Below, one piece after another: positions 1-7,797 of a stretch of 15,920 bases of DNA. The DNA comes from Marinobacterium sp. xm-d-530 (GTDB taxonomy: Bacteria > Pseudomonadota > Gammaproteobacteria > Pseudomonadales > Balneatricaceae). The DNA lies in NCBI GenBank assembly GCA_949499045.1, contig CATEEE010000107.1, positions 1 through 15,920 on the forward strand, written 5' to 3'. A program made the position numbers and the translations under genes. The notes below the pieces were generated by a model, which worked only from the letters and a program-made list of their open reading frames with translations, searched no databases and was not told the DNA's origin. The first letter of the stretch is position 1. Every line of letters starts with the position of its first letter.

Positions 1-1530
1 AGCGGGTACAGCCAGGGTCACAGGCGTTAGATCATCAAAATAGGTGTCATCACTGACGCGCGTAAAGCTAACATCACTGGACCAGTTGGGTGCCGGCGTG
101 CCAGTGTGATTGAAGTCGATCAGCCAGCGCTCGCTACCTTGAAGGTCATCATCAGGCAGCCAGCTAGTATTCAGCGTGTTCATGCTGAAGTTGTTCAGGT
201 AGCGCGCCTCGTTTTCAAAGAGCACACCACGCTGTTCGATGATACGCGTTGTTAAGGTGTCATCAATGTTCGGTGCAATGTTGAAGTAGTAGGGTAGAGC
301 TAAATCGTAACCATCCTGTTCGCTGGTGCTGAGGGATGGGTAGAGCAAGCCCGTTCTGCGCGTATCATTCAGAGGCCAGTAGAAGTAGGGTAGGTAGAAA
401 ACCGGCACACCGGCAACTTCAAAACGCGTATTCCACGCCTCCCCGTAACCCTCTTGAGGGTAGAGTTCCATCTGCGCTGCACGAATGCCCCAATCATTGT
501 TACCCGGTTCACAGTAAGTAATCAGCGTATCTTCAGCTTCAACTCGTTGATCACCAAAGCGGGTCATCGCTTCAGCATTACCACGCATGTGTTGGTCGTG
601 CATGACGAAGCGCGCTTCATTGGCAATGGCAATCTTATTGTTGAGATCGGCAGACATGGCATCTGCTGTCATTAGCAGGTTGGGCTCACGGTAACGCACA
701 TCGCCACGCAGAAGAGCCTGGCGCGATTGCGATTCAAATTCGGCTAAATTCGATTTAATTTGGCGGCCAGACTCTTCGATGATGACATTGCCGCGTAAGA
801 TAGAGAGGCCATTGAGATCAGCATCGGACTCATCGGCGTTGATGACGGTGCTGCTCTCTTCGTTACCAGGTGATAGAGTGCCAACCCAGATGTTTGGCTC
901 CTCATAACGGCCTTTGCAGACCAAACCTTCAGCATCCAATGGAGCTAAACGGACCCAATCTAAGTTGATGTCACGTCGATCATCGCTCGGGTCGCGAACG
1001 ATGGCTAGATCACTGGCTCTATCAGGTCGCGGTTCTGGCGAAGGTTCGGGTCTGTTTGCTAAAGCCGGTGGCTTAGGTGTATCAGAACTCTCTTCTAGCT
1101 TAGCTGGAAGGGTAACGGCTTCAACAGTATCTGCTGACTCTTCGCTCTCTGTAGTACTTGCAATGGCCTTGGTTTCAGACTCTGGTTTAGCTTCTGTTTT
1201 AACAGGCTCAGGATTAGCAGCGACTTTTTGTTCTGGTTTCTGCTCTGGCTCGGCGGCCATTGCTTGTTCAGGCTGAGGCTTAGGCTCTTGTTTGGGCTCT
1301 TGCACCGGTTTAGGCAGCGGTTTTGTAATCTGCGCTTCGATCGCATCATTAGTCGCTGAGATGCGAGTTAACGGAACCGGTTCAGGTTTGTAATCGGCAG
1401 AAGCGCCACAGCTCCAACCTCGTTCAGTCTGTTCACAGTCCCAGGCGCCAGCTGCATTGGCGGCGTTTGAGCTACCTGCAACAACTAAGCCTAAAATGAT
1501 TTTTGTAATTGCGTTTTTTTCGAAGGGCAT
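1..1530 (-). CDS. lptD: LPS assembly outer-membrane protein LptD, N-terminal part (runs off left edge)
   Basis: Partial gene: 510 codons are open to the edge, so the C-terminal part of the barrel is outside. LptD with LptE inserts lipopolysaccharide into the outer leaflet of the outer membrane. A Sec signal peptide covers about residues 1-26 (KNAIT then a hydrophobic stretch ending SNAANA). Mature cysteines are seen at 32 and 41 (WDCEQTERGWSC), then 205 (LVCKGRYEEPN) and 340 (LITYCEPGNNDWGI); the last corresponds to the conserved Cys before the barrel that takes part in LptD disulfides. Residues about 205-330 look like the LptA/OstA-like beta-jellyroll (SILRGNVIIEESG, EFESQSRQALLRGDV), and the barrel starts after about 345 (VPVFYLPYFYWPLNDTRRTG is typical). 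Residues about 70-180 are a Pro/Glu/Lys/Gln-rich low-complexity insert. The ATG at 1530 is chosen because it gives a complete signal peptide. Gene order, divergent from amgK, is that of pseudomonads. Confidence 0.95.
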   Translation of the reverse strand, partial: MPFEKNAITKIILGLVVAGSSNAANAAGAWDCEQTERGWSCGASADYKPEPVPLTRISATNDAIEAQITKPLPKPVQEPKQEPKPQPEQAMAAEPEQKPEQKVAANPEPVKTEAKPESETKAIASTTESEESADTVEAVTLPAKLEESSDTPKPPALANRPEPSPEPRPDRASDLAIVRDPSDDRRDINLDWVRLAPLDAEGLVCKGRYEEPNIWVGTLSPGNEESSTVINADESDADLNGLSILRGNVIIEESGRQIKSNLAEFESQSRQALLRGDVRYREPNLLMTADAMSADLNNKIAIANEARFVMHDQHMRGNAEAMTRFGDQRVEAEDTLITYCEPGNNDWGIRAAQMELYPQEGYGEAWNTRFEVAGVPVFYLPYFYWPLNDTRRTGLLYPSLSTSEQDGYDLALPYYFNIAPNIDDTLTTRIIEQRGVLFENEARYLNNFSMNTLNTSWLPDDDLQGSERWLIDFNHTGTPAPNWSSDVSFTRVSDDTYFDDLTPVTLAVPA

Positions 1531-1641
1531 TGAATGCGATCCGCTGGCTACCGAGACGACGTTTAAGTAGCCTTAAAAGTCGAGTAATATTGGGCACTTA
1601 TAATAAAGATTCCCGCTCTTCAGTACCAGAGGTTAACGTAA
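1531..1641. promoter_or_regulatory. Divergent promoter region between lptD and amgK
   Basis: This 111-bp gap must hold promoters for both lptD (minus) and amgK-murU-djlA (plus). On the plus strand a perfect TATAAT lies at 1599-1604, 37 nt before the amgK start, but no good -35 is seen 17 nt upstream (AAAGTC at 1576-1581). The RBS for amgK is AGAGG at 1628-1632, nine bases from the ATG. No clear minus-strand promoter could be picked by eye. The -10 box is seen directly; its use is inferred. Confidence 0.45.
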
Positions 1642-2676
1642 ATGGGTTCGCGCCAAGCGCAATTAAAAAACTGGGCTAGACAGGTTTGGCCCTATGCCGA
1701 TCGCGACCAGCTAGAGATTACCCCTGTCAGCGGTGATGCAAGTTTCCGTCGATACTTCCGTGCAGCGACACCAACGACTCAGTTGATCGCAGTCGATGCC
1801 CCGCCAGATAAAGAGAATTCAGAGCCTTTTGTCCGTATCGCCAAAGAGTGGTCTGAAAAAGGTATTCATGTGCCTGAGATAGTGGCAGATGATCTGACGT
1901 TGGGCTTCATGTTGCTGGAAGATTTTGCGGATCATCAGCTCTTGGATCGTCTTCAATCCGAAGGTGACGCGCCTTATCTTCAAGCTCTTGAGACACTGCT
2001 AGACATTCAGATGCTGCCGGCCGAGGGTTTGCCCAATTATGATGCTTCCGTTCTAACCCGTGAGATGAATCTGTTTCCCGAGTGGTTTTTGGGGGAGATG
2101 CTTGGTATTAAAGAGGGTTGGGGTGAGCTATTAGACACGACCTATCAAAGGTTGATTGAATCAGCATGTAATCAGCCGCAGGTCTGCGTGCATCGTGACT
2201 ACCATTCGCGCAATTTGATGCCGTTAGCTGATGGCGGTCTGGGTGTGATCGACTTTCAAGATGCGTTAATTGGACCGGTCACCTATGACTTGGTGTCACT
2301 GTTGCGCGATAGCTACATTGAGTGGCCAGAGTCACGTGTCGCTGAATGGGTGGAGAACTATCGCCTGATGCTGATGGATGTAGGTTTCTCTTTGCCAGAC
2401 TCTGCAGGGTTTAAAAAACAGTTTGATCTAATGGGGATGCAACGCCAGCTCAAGGTGTTGGGCATCTTCTCAAGGCTTTATCTGCGTGACGGTAAATCGG
2501 GTTACCTTAAAGATATTCCGTTGACCTTTAAATACCTCTACCGAGCCGCGTCGGCTCACTCGGAATTTTCCGATCTGAAAGAGGCGCTATCAGCGCTGAT
2601 TCCAGCCATTCGCCAACATGAACTGCTCGGTCAGTATGTCGCTACAGATTGGCCTAAAGAGCGGTCTGAATTGTGA
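1642..2676 (+). CDS. amgK: N-acetylmuramate/N-acetylglucosamine 1-kinase AmgK (cell-wall recycling)
   Basis: A 344-residue protein of the aminoglycoside-phosphotransferase/choline-kinase fold. AmgK phosphorylates the anomeric position of MurNAc (and GlcNAc) recovered from peptidoglycan, feeding MurU. Visible motifs are the N-terminal GDASFRRYFR (about 30-39), the catalytic loop HRDYHSRN at 184-191 with D186 as catalytic base, and the Mg-binding VIDFQDA with D204, followed by GPVTYDLVSLLRD. Length and motifs match the family. It reads divergently from lptD and its stop overlaps the murU start by four bases, which implies translational coupling. In pseudomonads this route bypasses de novo UDP-MurNAc synthesis and gives intrinsic fosfomycin tolerance; whether this host uses it that way is inference. 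The assignment is strengthened by murU next door, since the kinase fold alone would only say sugar/aminoglycoside kinase. Confidence 0.93.
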   Translation: MGSRQAQLKNWARQVWPYADRDQLEITPVSGDASFRRYFRAATPTTQLIAVDAPPDKENSEPFVRIAKEWSEKGIHVPEIVADDLTLGFMLLEDFADHQLLDRLQSEGDAPYLQALETLLDIQMLPAEGLPNYDASVLTREMNLFPEWFLGEMLGIKEGWGELLDTTYQRLIESACNQPQVCVHRDYHSRNLMPLADGGLGVIDFQDALIGPVTYDLVSLLRDSYIEWPESRVAEWVENYRLMLMDVGFSLPDSAGFKKQFDLMGMQRQLKVLGIFSRLYLRDGKSGYLKDIPLTFKYLYRAASAHSEFSDLKEALSALIPAIRQHELLGQYVATDWPKERSEL

Positions 2677-3359
2677 AAGCGATGATTTTAGCGGCGGGCT
2701 TGGGGACTCGAATGCGCCCGCTGACACTGACAACCCCTAAGCCTCTGATACCGGTTTTGGGAAAGCCTTTGATTGTTTATCAGATCGAGAATCTCGTTCG
2801 CGCAGGGATCACCGACATCGTGATCAATCACGCTTGGTTGGGCGAGCAGATTGAGCAAGCTTTGGGTAGTGGTGATCAGTTGGGTTGCTCGTTGCGCTAT
2901 TCAGCTGAGCAAGAGCCTCTTGAGACAGCAGGCGGCATTCGCAAAGCACTACCGATGCTCAGATCAGACGGTTCAGATCAGCCATTTCTGTTAGTTAATG
3001 GCGATGTCTATCTCTCTCGAGAGTATTCTGAGCTGGATTTAACCTTGGATTCCGATGATCTCGCTAAGCTGTGGTTGGTTGATAATCCAAGCTGGCATCA
3101 GGAAGGCGATTTTGTCCTGTCTGATCAGCGAGTCTCGCTTCAGGGGGATCGTAAGCTGACCTTTGCTGGGGTTAGTCTGTTGCGCCCCACTCAGTTTGAT
3201 TCGTTGGTACTCAATGAAAAAGCGGCATTAGCGCCCCTTTTACGCAGAATGATCGAGCAGTCTAAAGTGGCGGGTGCTAAGCTTGGCGGATATTGGAATG
3301 ATGTAGGTACGGTGGATCGCCTTGCCGATGTTGAAATGTTTTTGAAAGAGGCGGGTTGA
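2673..3359 (+). CDS. murU: N-acetylmuramate-1-phosphate uridylyltransferase MurU
   Basis: A 228-residue sugar-1-phosphate nucleotidyltransferase. MurU converts MurNAc-1-phosphate plus UTP to UDP-MurNAc, the second step of the AmgK/MurU recycling route. The nucleotide-binding signature LAAGLGTRMRPLT is at residues 6-18, followed by TPKPLIPV (21-28); the metal-binding NGDVY has D111, and GYWNDVGT near the C terminus supplies D210. The start is GTG at 2673, inside the amgK stop (GTGA overlap). It is preferred over the ATG at 2682 because VKAMILAAG keeps the whole first beta strand as in known MurU proteins. Length is normal and shorter than GlmU or RmlA, because it lacks a C-terminal left-handed helix domain. 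Its stop overlaps the djlA start by one base. Confidence 0.93.
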   Translation: MKAMILAAGLGTRMRPLTLTTPKPLIPVLGKPLIVYQIENLVRAGITDIVINHAWLGEQIEQALGSGDQLGCSLRYSAEQEPLETAGGIRKALPMLRSDGSDQPFLLVNGDVYLSREYSELDLTLDSDDLAKLWLVDNPSWHQEGDFVLSDQRVSLQGDRKLTFAGVSLLRPTQFDSLVLNEKAALAPLLRRMIEQSKVAGAKLGGYWNDVGTVDRLADVEMFLKEAG

Positions 3360-4165
3360 TGAATCCTCAAGCCATAGGTGAACAAATTTTTCGATACCGT
3401 ACGGGTGTCGTATTAGGTGCATTGGTAGGACTGTTTACAGGCGGTATCTGGGGTCTGATGTTTGGTGGGTTTTTAGGCTTCCAGCTAGAGCGTGGTATAC
3501 GTTCCGCTAAGCAGATGGCACCGCAGTTAATATTCTTTCGAGCCACCTTTGCGGTGATGGGTCGTATCGCTAAAGCGGACGGTCGCGTCACCGAAGATGA
3601 GATTGCGTACGCGCGCTCCGTCATGGATCGAATGCAGCTGGATGAGTCCAAACGCAGAGAGGCAATAGACTATTTTACCGACGGTAAATCCCCCGACTTC
3701 GACCTTGATCCCCTGTTGCGTCCACTGGCTACAGTCTTTAGGCACCGTAATGACCTGCGAATGATCTTTTTCGAACTGCAGATGGCGGCGGCCTTTGCTG
3801 ACGGTGAAATCAGCGATGCCGAGCGTTTGGTGATTGTCGACATCTGTCAGCGATTGGGCCTTAAACGCGATGCTATCGACGCTCTGATTCGTCGAATGCA
3901 GGCGCAAAGTAGTTTTCACCAACACTGGCAGGGTGGTGCGCCTACTCAGCAACGTATTGATGAGGCTTATGGTGTGCTCGGTGTCGATGCCAGTGCTACC
4001 GACGCGCAGGTCAAACGAGCTTGGCGTAAACTGATGAGCCAACACCATCCCGATAAGCTGGTTTCAAAAGGGCTGCCCGAAGAGATGATGCAACTGGCCA
4101 AAGAGAAGGCACAAGAGATTCAGGCGGCCTACGACCTTATTCGAGAGGTCCGGAAAGCCAGTTAA
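3359..4165 (+). CDS. djlA: DjlA-type membrane-anchored DnaJ co-chaperone
   Basis: A 268-residue protein when started at ATG 3359, which overlaps the murU stop as TGATG; a TTG at 3356 is also in frame but less likely. A GAGGCGG-type RBS lies at the end of murU. The layout is that of DjlA: one glycine-rich transmembrane segment at about residues 15-41, a TerB-like alpha-helical domain at about 55-190 with the repeated acidic pattern KADGRVTEDE and FADGEISDAE, and a C-terminal J domain at about 200-265 whose HPD tripeptide is at 230-232. DjlA stimulates the ATPase of DnaK at the inner membrane; in E. coli it is linked to capsule signalling. The tight overlap with amgK-murU implies co-expression, and the same trio is found in pseudomonads. 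No strong terminator follows. Confidence 0.92.
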   Translation: MNPQAIGEQIFRYRTGVVLGALVGLFTGGIWGLMFGGFLGFQLERGIRSAKQMAPQLIFFRATFAVMGRIAKADGRVTEDEIAYARSVMDRMQLDESKRREAIDYFTDGKSPDFDLDPLLRPLATVFRHRNDLRMIFFELQMAAAFADGEISDAERLVIVDICQRLGLKRDAIDALIRRMQAQSSFHQHWQGGAPTQQRIDEAYGVLGVDASATDAQVKRAWRKLMSQHHPDKLVSKGLPEEMMQLAKEKAQEIQAAYDLIREVRKAS

Positions 4166-4256
4166 CGGCCCATTAAAAGAGTCTTCAGTTTTTCTTTCTG
4201 TTGTCTCTTTTTGCACTGACTTAAAATGAACTAAATTCAATAGCTAGGTTAGACCC
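4166..4256 (+). promoter_or_regulatory. Possible promoter before rpe
   Basis: In this 91-bp AT-rich gap a TAAAAT box lies at 4222-4227, with TTGTCT at 4201-4206 upstream (15-bp spacing, shorter than ideal); TTGCAC at 4211-4216 is an alternative -35 without a good -10. The spacing from djlA and the change of function suggest that rpe starts a new transcription unit. There is no clear terminator for djlA. This is a weak call. Confidence 0.3.
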
Positions 4257-4928
4257 ATGAAAGATTTTATGATTGCCCCCTCTATTTTATCAGCTGACTT
4301 TGCTCGCTTAGGTGAAGAGGTTGAAAACGTATTGGAAGCGGGGGCCGATATTGTCCACTTCGATGTGATGGACAATCATTACGTTCCTAATCTAACGATC
4401 GGCCCAATGGTCTGTAAGGCTCTGGTTAACCATGGTATTAAAGCGCCGATTGATGTGCATTTAATGGTTAAACCGGTCGATCGTCTTATCGGTGATTTCA
4501 TCGAAGCGGGCGCTAGTTACATCACTTTTCACCCTGAAGCGTCTGAGCATATCGATCGCTCACTGCAGATGGTTCGTGACGGTGGTTGTAAGTCAGGTCT
4601 TGTATTTAACCCTGCGACGCCGCTTCACTACCTTGATCATGTAATGGATAAAGTGGACATGATTCTTCTTATGTCCGTGAACCCTGGTTTTGGCGGTCAG
4701 AAGTTCATTCCAGGAACGCTGGATAAGCTTCGCGAAGCGCGTCGTCGTATTGATGAGTCCGGTCTGGATATCCGACTTGAGATAGATGGTGGTGTGACCA
4801 CCAGTAATATTGCAGAGATTGCTAAAGCAGGTGCAGACACGTTTGTCGCAGGCTCTGCGATCTTTAATACCGATGATTACAAAGCGACAATCGACACGAT
4901 GCGAGCGGAGCTTGCAGCAACACGATGA
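4257..4928 (+). CDS. rpe: Ribulose-phosphate 3-epimerase
   Basis: A 223-residue TIM-barrel enzyme interconverting ribulose-5-phosphate and xylulose-5-phosphate in the pentose phosphate pathway. The hallmark start IAPSILSADFARLGEE is at residues 6-21. The four metal ligands of the family are all present: H34 and D36 in VHFDVMDNHYVPN, H68 in DVHLMVKP, and D177 in EIDGGV. The phosphate-binding loops follow (MSVNPGFGGQKF; VAGSAIF). Full length. The ATG at 4257 is preferred to the in-frame ATG at 4269 because family members keep about five residues before IAPS. It overlaps gph by four bases (ATGA), so the two are translationally coupled, an arrangement common in proteobacteria. Confidence 0.97.
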   Translation: MKDFMIAPSILSADFARLGEEVENVLEAGADIVHFDVMDNHYVPNLTIGPMVCKALVNHGIKAPIDVHLMVKPVDRLIGDFIEAGASYITFHPEASEHIDRSLQMVRDGGCKSGLVFNPATPLHYLDHVMDKVDMILLMSVNPGFGGQKFIPGTLDKLREARRRIDESGLDIRLEIDGGVTTSNIAEIAKAGADTFVAGSAIFNTDDYKATIDTMRAELAATR

Positions 4929-5605
4929 AACTCTTTGCTGACCAAACCCCTAAGCTCATTATGTTAGATCTGGATGGCACCTTAGTTGATTCTGTTCCAG
5001 ATCTAACCGTTGCCGTTGATCAGATGCTAGAAGCCGTTGGTAAACCCGAAGCGGGTGATGCCAAGATTCGCACCTGGGTCGGTAATGGAGCGCATGCTTT
5101 AGTAGCAAGGGCGCTGTCAGACTCTATGGATTACCCTGCCGGTCTTCAAGATACGGCTGAATATCATAAAGCTTATCAGTTGTTTCTTCACTACTACGAA
5201 GCCTCTAACGGCGTGACAGCTTGCACTTATCCAGGTGTAAAAGAGGCGCTGGCGCGTTGGCGTCAAAAAGGCATTAAGCTAGCGGTTGTGACCAATAAGC
5301 CAATGCAGTTCACAACGCCATTAATCGAAGGGGTAGGCATTGCGCACCTGTTTGACTTTGTGAGCGGCGGCGACACACTGCCTAGACGTAAACCAGAACC
5401 CGATCAGCTGCTCGATATTATGGCTAAGGCTGGTGTTAGCGCTGCAGAGTCGTTAATGGTCGGTGACTCTTCGAATGATATTGATGCAGCACATGCTGCG
5501 GGCGTCGCCGCTCTTGCGGTTCCCTACGGTTATAATCACGGTCGTCCTGTAGAAGAGTGTAACCCTGATCAGGTCGTTGAGTCTTTAGACTCATTTCATC
5601 ACTGA
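4925..5605 (+). CDS. gph: Phosphoglycolate phosphatase (HAD family)
   Basis: A 226-residue haloacid-dehalogenase phosphatase that removes phosphate from 2-phosphoglycolate, a product of DNA 3'-end repair. Motif I is LDLDGTLVDS with nucleophile D15 and acid/base D17; motif II is VVTNKP; motif III includes the Lys of RRKPEPD; motif IV is VGDSSNDIDAA with D181 and D185. The helical cap between about residues 25 and 95 is of the Gph/PGP type. The ATG overlaps the rpe stop. Other HAD phosphatases share these motifs, but the rpe-gph-trp context makes Gph the best name. In many gammaproteobacteria trpE follows; here a transporter does. Confidence 0.93.
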   Translation: MKLFADQTPKLIMLDLDGTLVDSVPDLTVAVDQMLEAVGKPEAGDAKIRTWVGNGAHALVARALSDSMDYPAGLQDTAEYHKAYQLFLHYYEASNGVTACTYPGVKEALARWRQKGIKLAVVTNKPMQFTTPLIEGVGIAHLFDFVSGGDTLPRRKPEPDQLLDIMAKAGVSAAESLMVGDSSNDIDAAHAAGVAALAVPYGYNHGRPVEECNPDQVVESLDSFHH

Positions 5606-5643
5606 TTCCCAGTTAACTTTCAAGGATGTATGGTTAGTGCTTC

Positions 5644-6630
5644 ATGGATAAGCTCTCCTTTTCGCTGTTCATTATTTTTGCCGGTCTCGGCAGTGGCTAC
5701 CTGCTTCGCAGAGCAGTTGAAGCCTCTCTTATTAGACTCCCCTTTGCATTAACAGCACTCAGCCGCTTTACGCGCGACTTAGGAATTATGGTGATGATAC
5801 CCATCGCATTTCTATTGGCGATATGGGTGCTTGAATTCACCGATACCTCTCTTCTGGCGCTGCCGTTGATCTGTCTCTTTGCTTTAATAGTGGGTGGTCT
5901 GTTGGGCTATGGCTTAGGACTCTTGAATAAGCAGGATCGTCCTGGTCGTGCTGTGATGGGCCTAACCACCAGCTTTGCTAATATTGGTGCCATGGGCTCT
6001 TTGGTGGTCTACCTCTTTTTGGGTGAAGCGGGCTTTGCATTGGTCACCCTCTATCGCCTGTTTGAGGAGATCTTCTACTTCCTGGTGGGCTATCCGGTTG
6101 CGCAGTGGGTGTCAGGTAAAGGAAGTGAAGGGCTGACGCGCTCTCAGCGCCTTGTTAAGGTGTTTAAACAGCCATTTCTTATCGCCATTCTTACGGCGTT
6201 TACCTTAGGTTTTCTGTTTAATCTGGGTGGAGTGGAACGCCCTCAGTTTCTAGATAGTGCGAATGATTGGGTGATACCTATCGGCACTTTTAGCATGCTG
6301 GTGTCAGTCGGCCTGGGGTTAAAAGTGACCAGTATCGCGCGCTACGCCAAATACTCACTGCAAGTCGCGATCACTCGTGTCACCCTAGTGCCACTGTTAA
6401 CTGTATCAATGGCATGGCTGGTTGGATTGGGTGAATACGCGGGTGGCTTGGCGCTCGGTGTCGTATTGATATTGAGCTCAATGCCTCCCGCGGTCAACTC
6501 AGTGGTGGCCAGCGCTTACTACGATCTGGATGTTGATCTGGCCAACTCCAATTGGATTGTCTCCACTTTTTCAATGGCTTTGGTTGTCCCTTGGCTCTAC
6601 TTCGCTCTGCATTTAATGCAATTGGTCTAG
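5644..6630 (+). CDS. AEC-family (auxin efflux carrier-like) membrane transporter, substrate unknown
   Basis: A 328-residue very hydrophobic protein with about ten predicted membrane spans in two halves, split by a charged loop near residues 155-175 (SGKGSEGLTRSQRL). The first half contains FANIGAMGSLVVYLFLGEAG (about 110-130), resembling the conserved Asn/Gly unwound helix of AEC transporters. The second half contains SSMPPAVNSVVASAYYDLD, like the conserved Pro/Asn helix of the same family. AEC members move small organic anions such as malonate, or auxin in plants; the substrate here cannot be read from sequence. The only usable start is ATG 5644, just after an in-frame TAG; AAGGA at 5622-5626 is 17 bases away, so the RBS is poor. 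It lies between gph and trpD, where trpE/trpG are usual. A bile-acid/sodium symporter-like family is the alternative. Confidence 0.72.
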   Translation: MDKLSFSLFIIFAGLGSGYLLRRAVEASLIRLPFALTALSRFTRDLGIMVMIPIAFLLAIWVLEFTDTSLLALPLICLFALIVGGLLGYGLGLLNKQDRPGRAVMGLTTSFANIGAMGSLVVYLFLGEAGFALVTLYRLFEEIFYFLVGYPVAQWVSGKGSEGLTRSQRLVKVFKQPFLIAILTAFTLGFLFNLGGVERPQFLDSANDWVIPIGTFSMLVSVGLGLKVTSIARYAKYSLQVAITRVTLVPLLTVSMAWLVGLGEYAGGLALGVVLILSSMPPAVNSVVASAYYDLDVDLANSNWIVSTFSMALVVPWLYFALHLMQLV

Positions 6631-6771
6631 TGGTCCATTAAAAGGCTAAGGATTTTCCCTAAAGAGGTTGCGAACCCGATTGGGATTGGGCATCGTACAG
6701 CATCACGAAAAGATAACAGCGATTGTCAAAACAGTTGCGCGTGCACTGCAGGCACGAAGTAAGGAACTACC
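6631..6771. other. Gap before trpD, no recognised gene; small hairpin next to the RBS
   Basis: This 141-bp stretch has no recognisable trpE, trpG or leader-peptide remnant and no run of Trp codons typical of an attenuator. CGTGC (6740-6744) can pair with GCACG (6752-6756) just before the trpD RBS AAGGA (6761-6765). TTGTCA at 6724-6729 looks like a -35 box but has no matching -10 (CTGCAG lies at the right spacing). I see no intrinsic terminator after the transporter. Confidence 0.4.
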
Positions 6772-7797
6772 ATGGATATTAAAGAGGCATTAGCCCTAGT
6801 TGTCGCGGGGCATCATCTATCACGTGATGAGATGACCGCGGCTATGCGCCAAATCATGACAGGTGAGGCGACCGATGCGCAGATCGGTGCGTTTCTAACA
6901 GCGCTTCGTATCAAGGGTGAAACGGTTGAAGAGATTACTGCAGCCGCCGATGTGATGCGATCTCTGGCCGTGCCAGTGAGCGTTGCAGACCCTCAAGCAG
7001 TCGACATTGTCGGTACGGGCGGTGATGGATCAAACCTATTTAATGTCTCCTCAGCGACCTCATTTGTGGTGGCAGCAGCAGGCGGTACCGTGGCAAAACA
7101 TGGTAACCGTTCGGTCTCCTCAAAATCAGGTGCTGCAGACCTTCTCGAAGCAGCGGGCATTCATCTGGCGCTCAATCCAGAGCAAGTGGCTCGCTGTATT
7201 GATCAAGTGGGTGTCGGTTTCATGTTTGCACCTCAACACCACAGTGCTATGAAGCACGCGATTGGCCCTCGTCGTGAGCTGGCGATGCGTACGCTGTTTA
7301 ATGTTCTTGGTCCTTTAACAAACCCGGCGGGTGCCAAGCACTACTTAATGGGTGTGTTTGATGAGTCGTTATGCCGTCCAATGGCTGAGGCATTGCGTAG
7401 CTTGGGTGCCGTGCACGCTTTAGTCGTTCACTCTAATGATGGTCTGGATGAGATCTCGCTAGCGACCACTACACAAGTGGCTGAGCTTAAAAACGGTGAA
7501 GTGACAGAATACGAAATTACAGCTGAAAGTGCCGGTTTAGAAGAACAAACTCTAGAAGGTTTACAGGTGGCCGATGCCAACGAAAGCCTCTCTTTGATTC
7601 GTGCGGCGATGAGCGGTGCTCATCCTAAAGCGGCCGATATGGTGGCGCTGAATGCCGGTGCCGCACTGTATGCTGCGGACAAAGTTGAATCATTAAAAGC
7701 GGGTGTCCAGTTGGCGGTTGAGACGATTGCCTCCGGTGCTGCGTTAGCGAAAATGGAAGAGCTGGCTCGCTTCAGTCAGGCGTTTAAGGAAGCCTAA
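6772..7797 (+). CDS. trpD: Anthranilate phosphoribosyltransferase
   Basis: A 341-residue enzyme of tryptophan synthesis that transfers phosphoribose from PRPP to anthranilate. The PRPP-binding signature GTGGDG is at residues 81-86, followed by NVSSATSFVVAAAG and KHGNRSVSSKSGAADLLE (from K109). The anthranilate-site Arg is in GPRRELAMRTLFNVLGPLTNPA. The second metal-binding pair is in SNDGLDEIS. Length is full. The start ATG 6772 has a good RBS, AAGGA seven bases upstream. The stop and the trpC start share one base (TAATG), so trpD and trpC form a coupled pair. The glutamine amidotransferase TrpG is not fused to it and not adjacent. Confidence 0.97.
   Translation: MDIKEALALVVAGHHLSRDEMTAAMRQIMTGEATDAQIGAFLTALRIKGETVEEITAAADVMRSLAVPVSVADPQAVDIVGTGGDGSNLFNVSSATSFVVAAAGGTVAKHGNRSVSSKSGAADLLEAAGIHLALNPEQVARCIDQVGVGFMFAPQHHSAMKHAIGPRRELAMRTLFNVLGPLTNPAGAKHYLMGVFDESLCRPMAEALRSLGAVHALVVHSNDGLDEISLATTTQVAELKNGEVTEYEITAESAGLEEQTLEGLQVADANESLSLIRAAMSGAHPKAADMVALNAGAALYAADKVESLKAGVQLAVETIASGAALAKMEELARFSQAFKEA

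Noticed and set aside
336..1276. Plus-strand open frames opposite lptD
   Set aside because: They are the reverse of a clearly coding LptD frame, and their Ser/Gly-rich content mirrors its Pro/Glu/Lys-rich insert.
4167..4179. GGCCCATTAAAAG shortly after the djlA stop, matching GGTCCATTAAAAG at 6632-6644 after the transporter stop in 12 of 13 bases
   Set aside because: Only two copies, short and AT-rich, with no extended similarity or structure; likely coincidence.
5626..5637. Three-codon ORF (MYG) preceded by AAGG before the transporter
   Set aside because: Too short to distinguish from chance; a regulatory minimal ORF cannot be supported.
6650..6793. 47-codon open frame ahead of and overlapping trpD, with an Ala/Arg/Lys-rich end that vaguely recalls the C terminus of TrpE
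   Set aside because: No good start or RBS, no motif, and a different frame from trpD; the resemblance is too slight to call a remnant.
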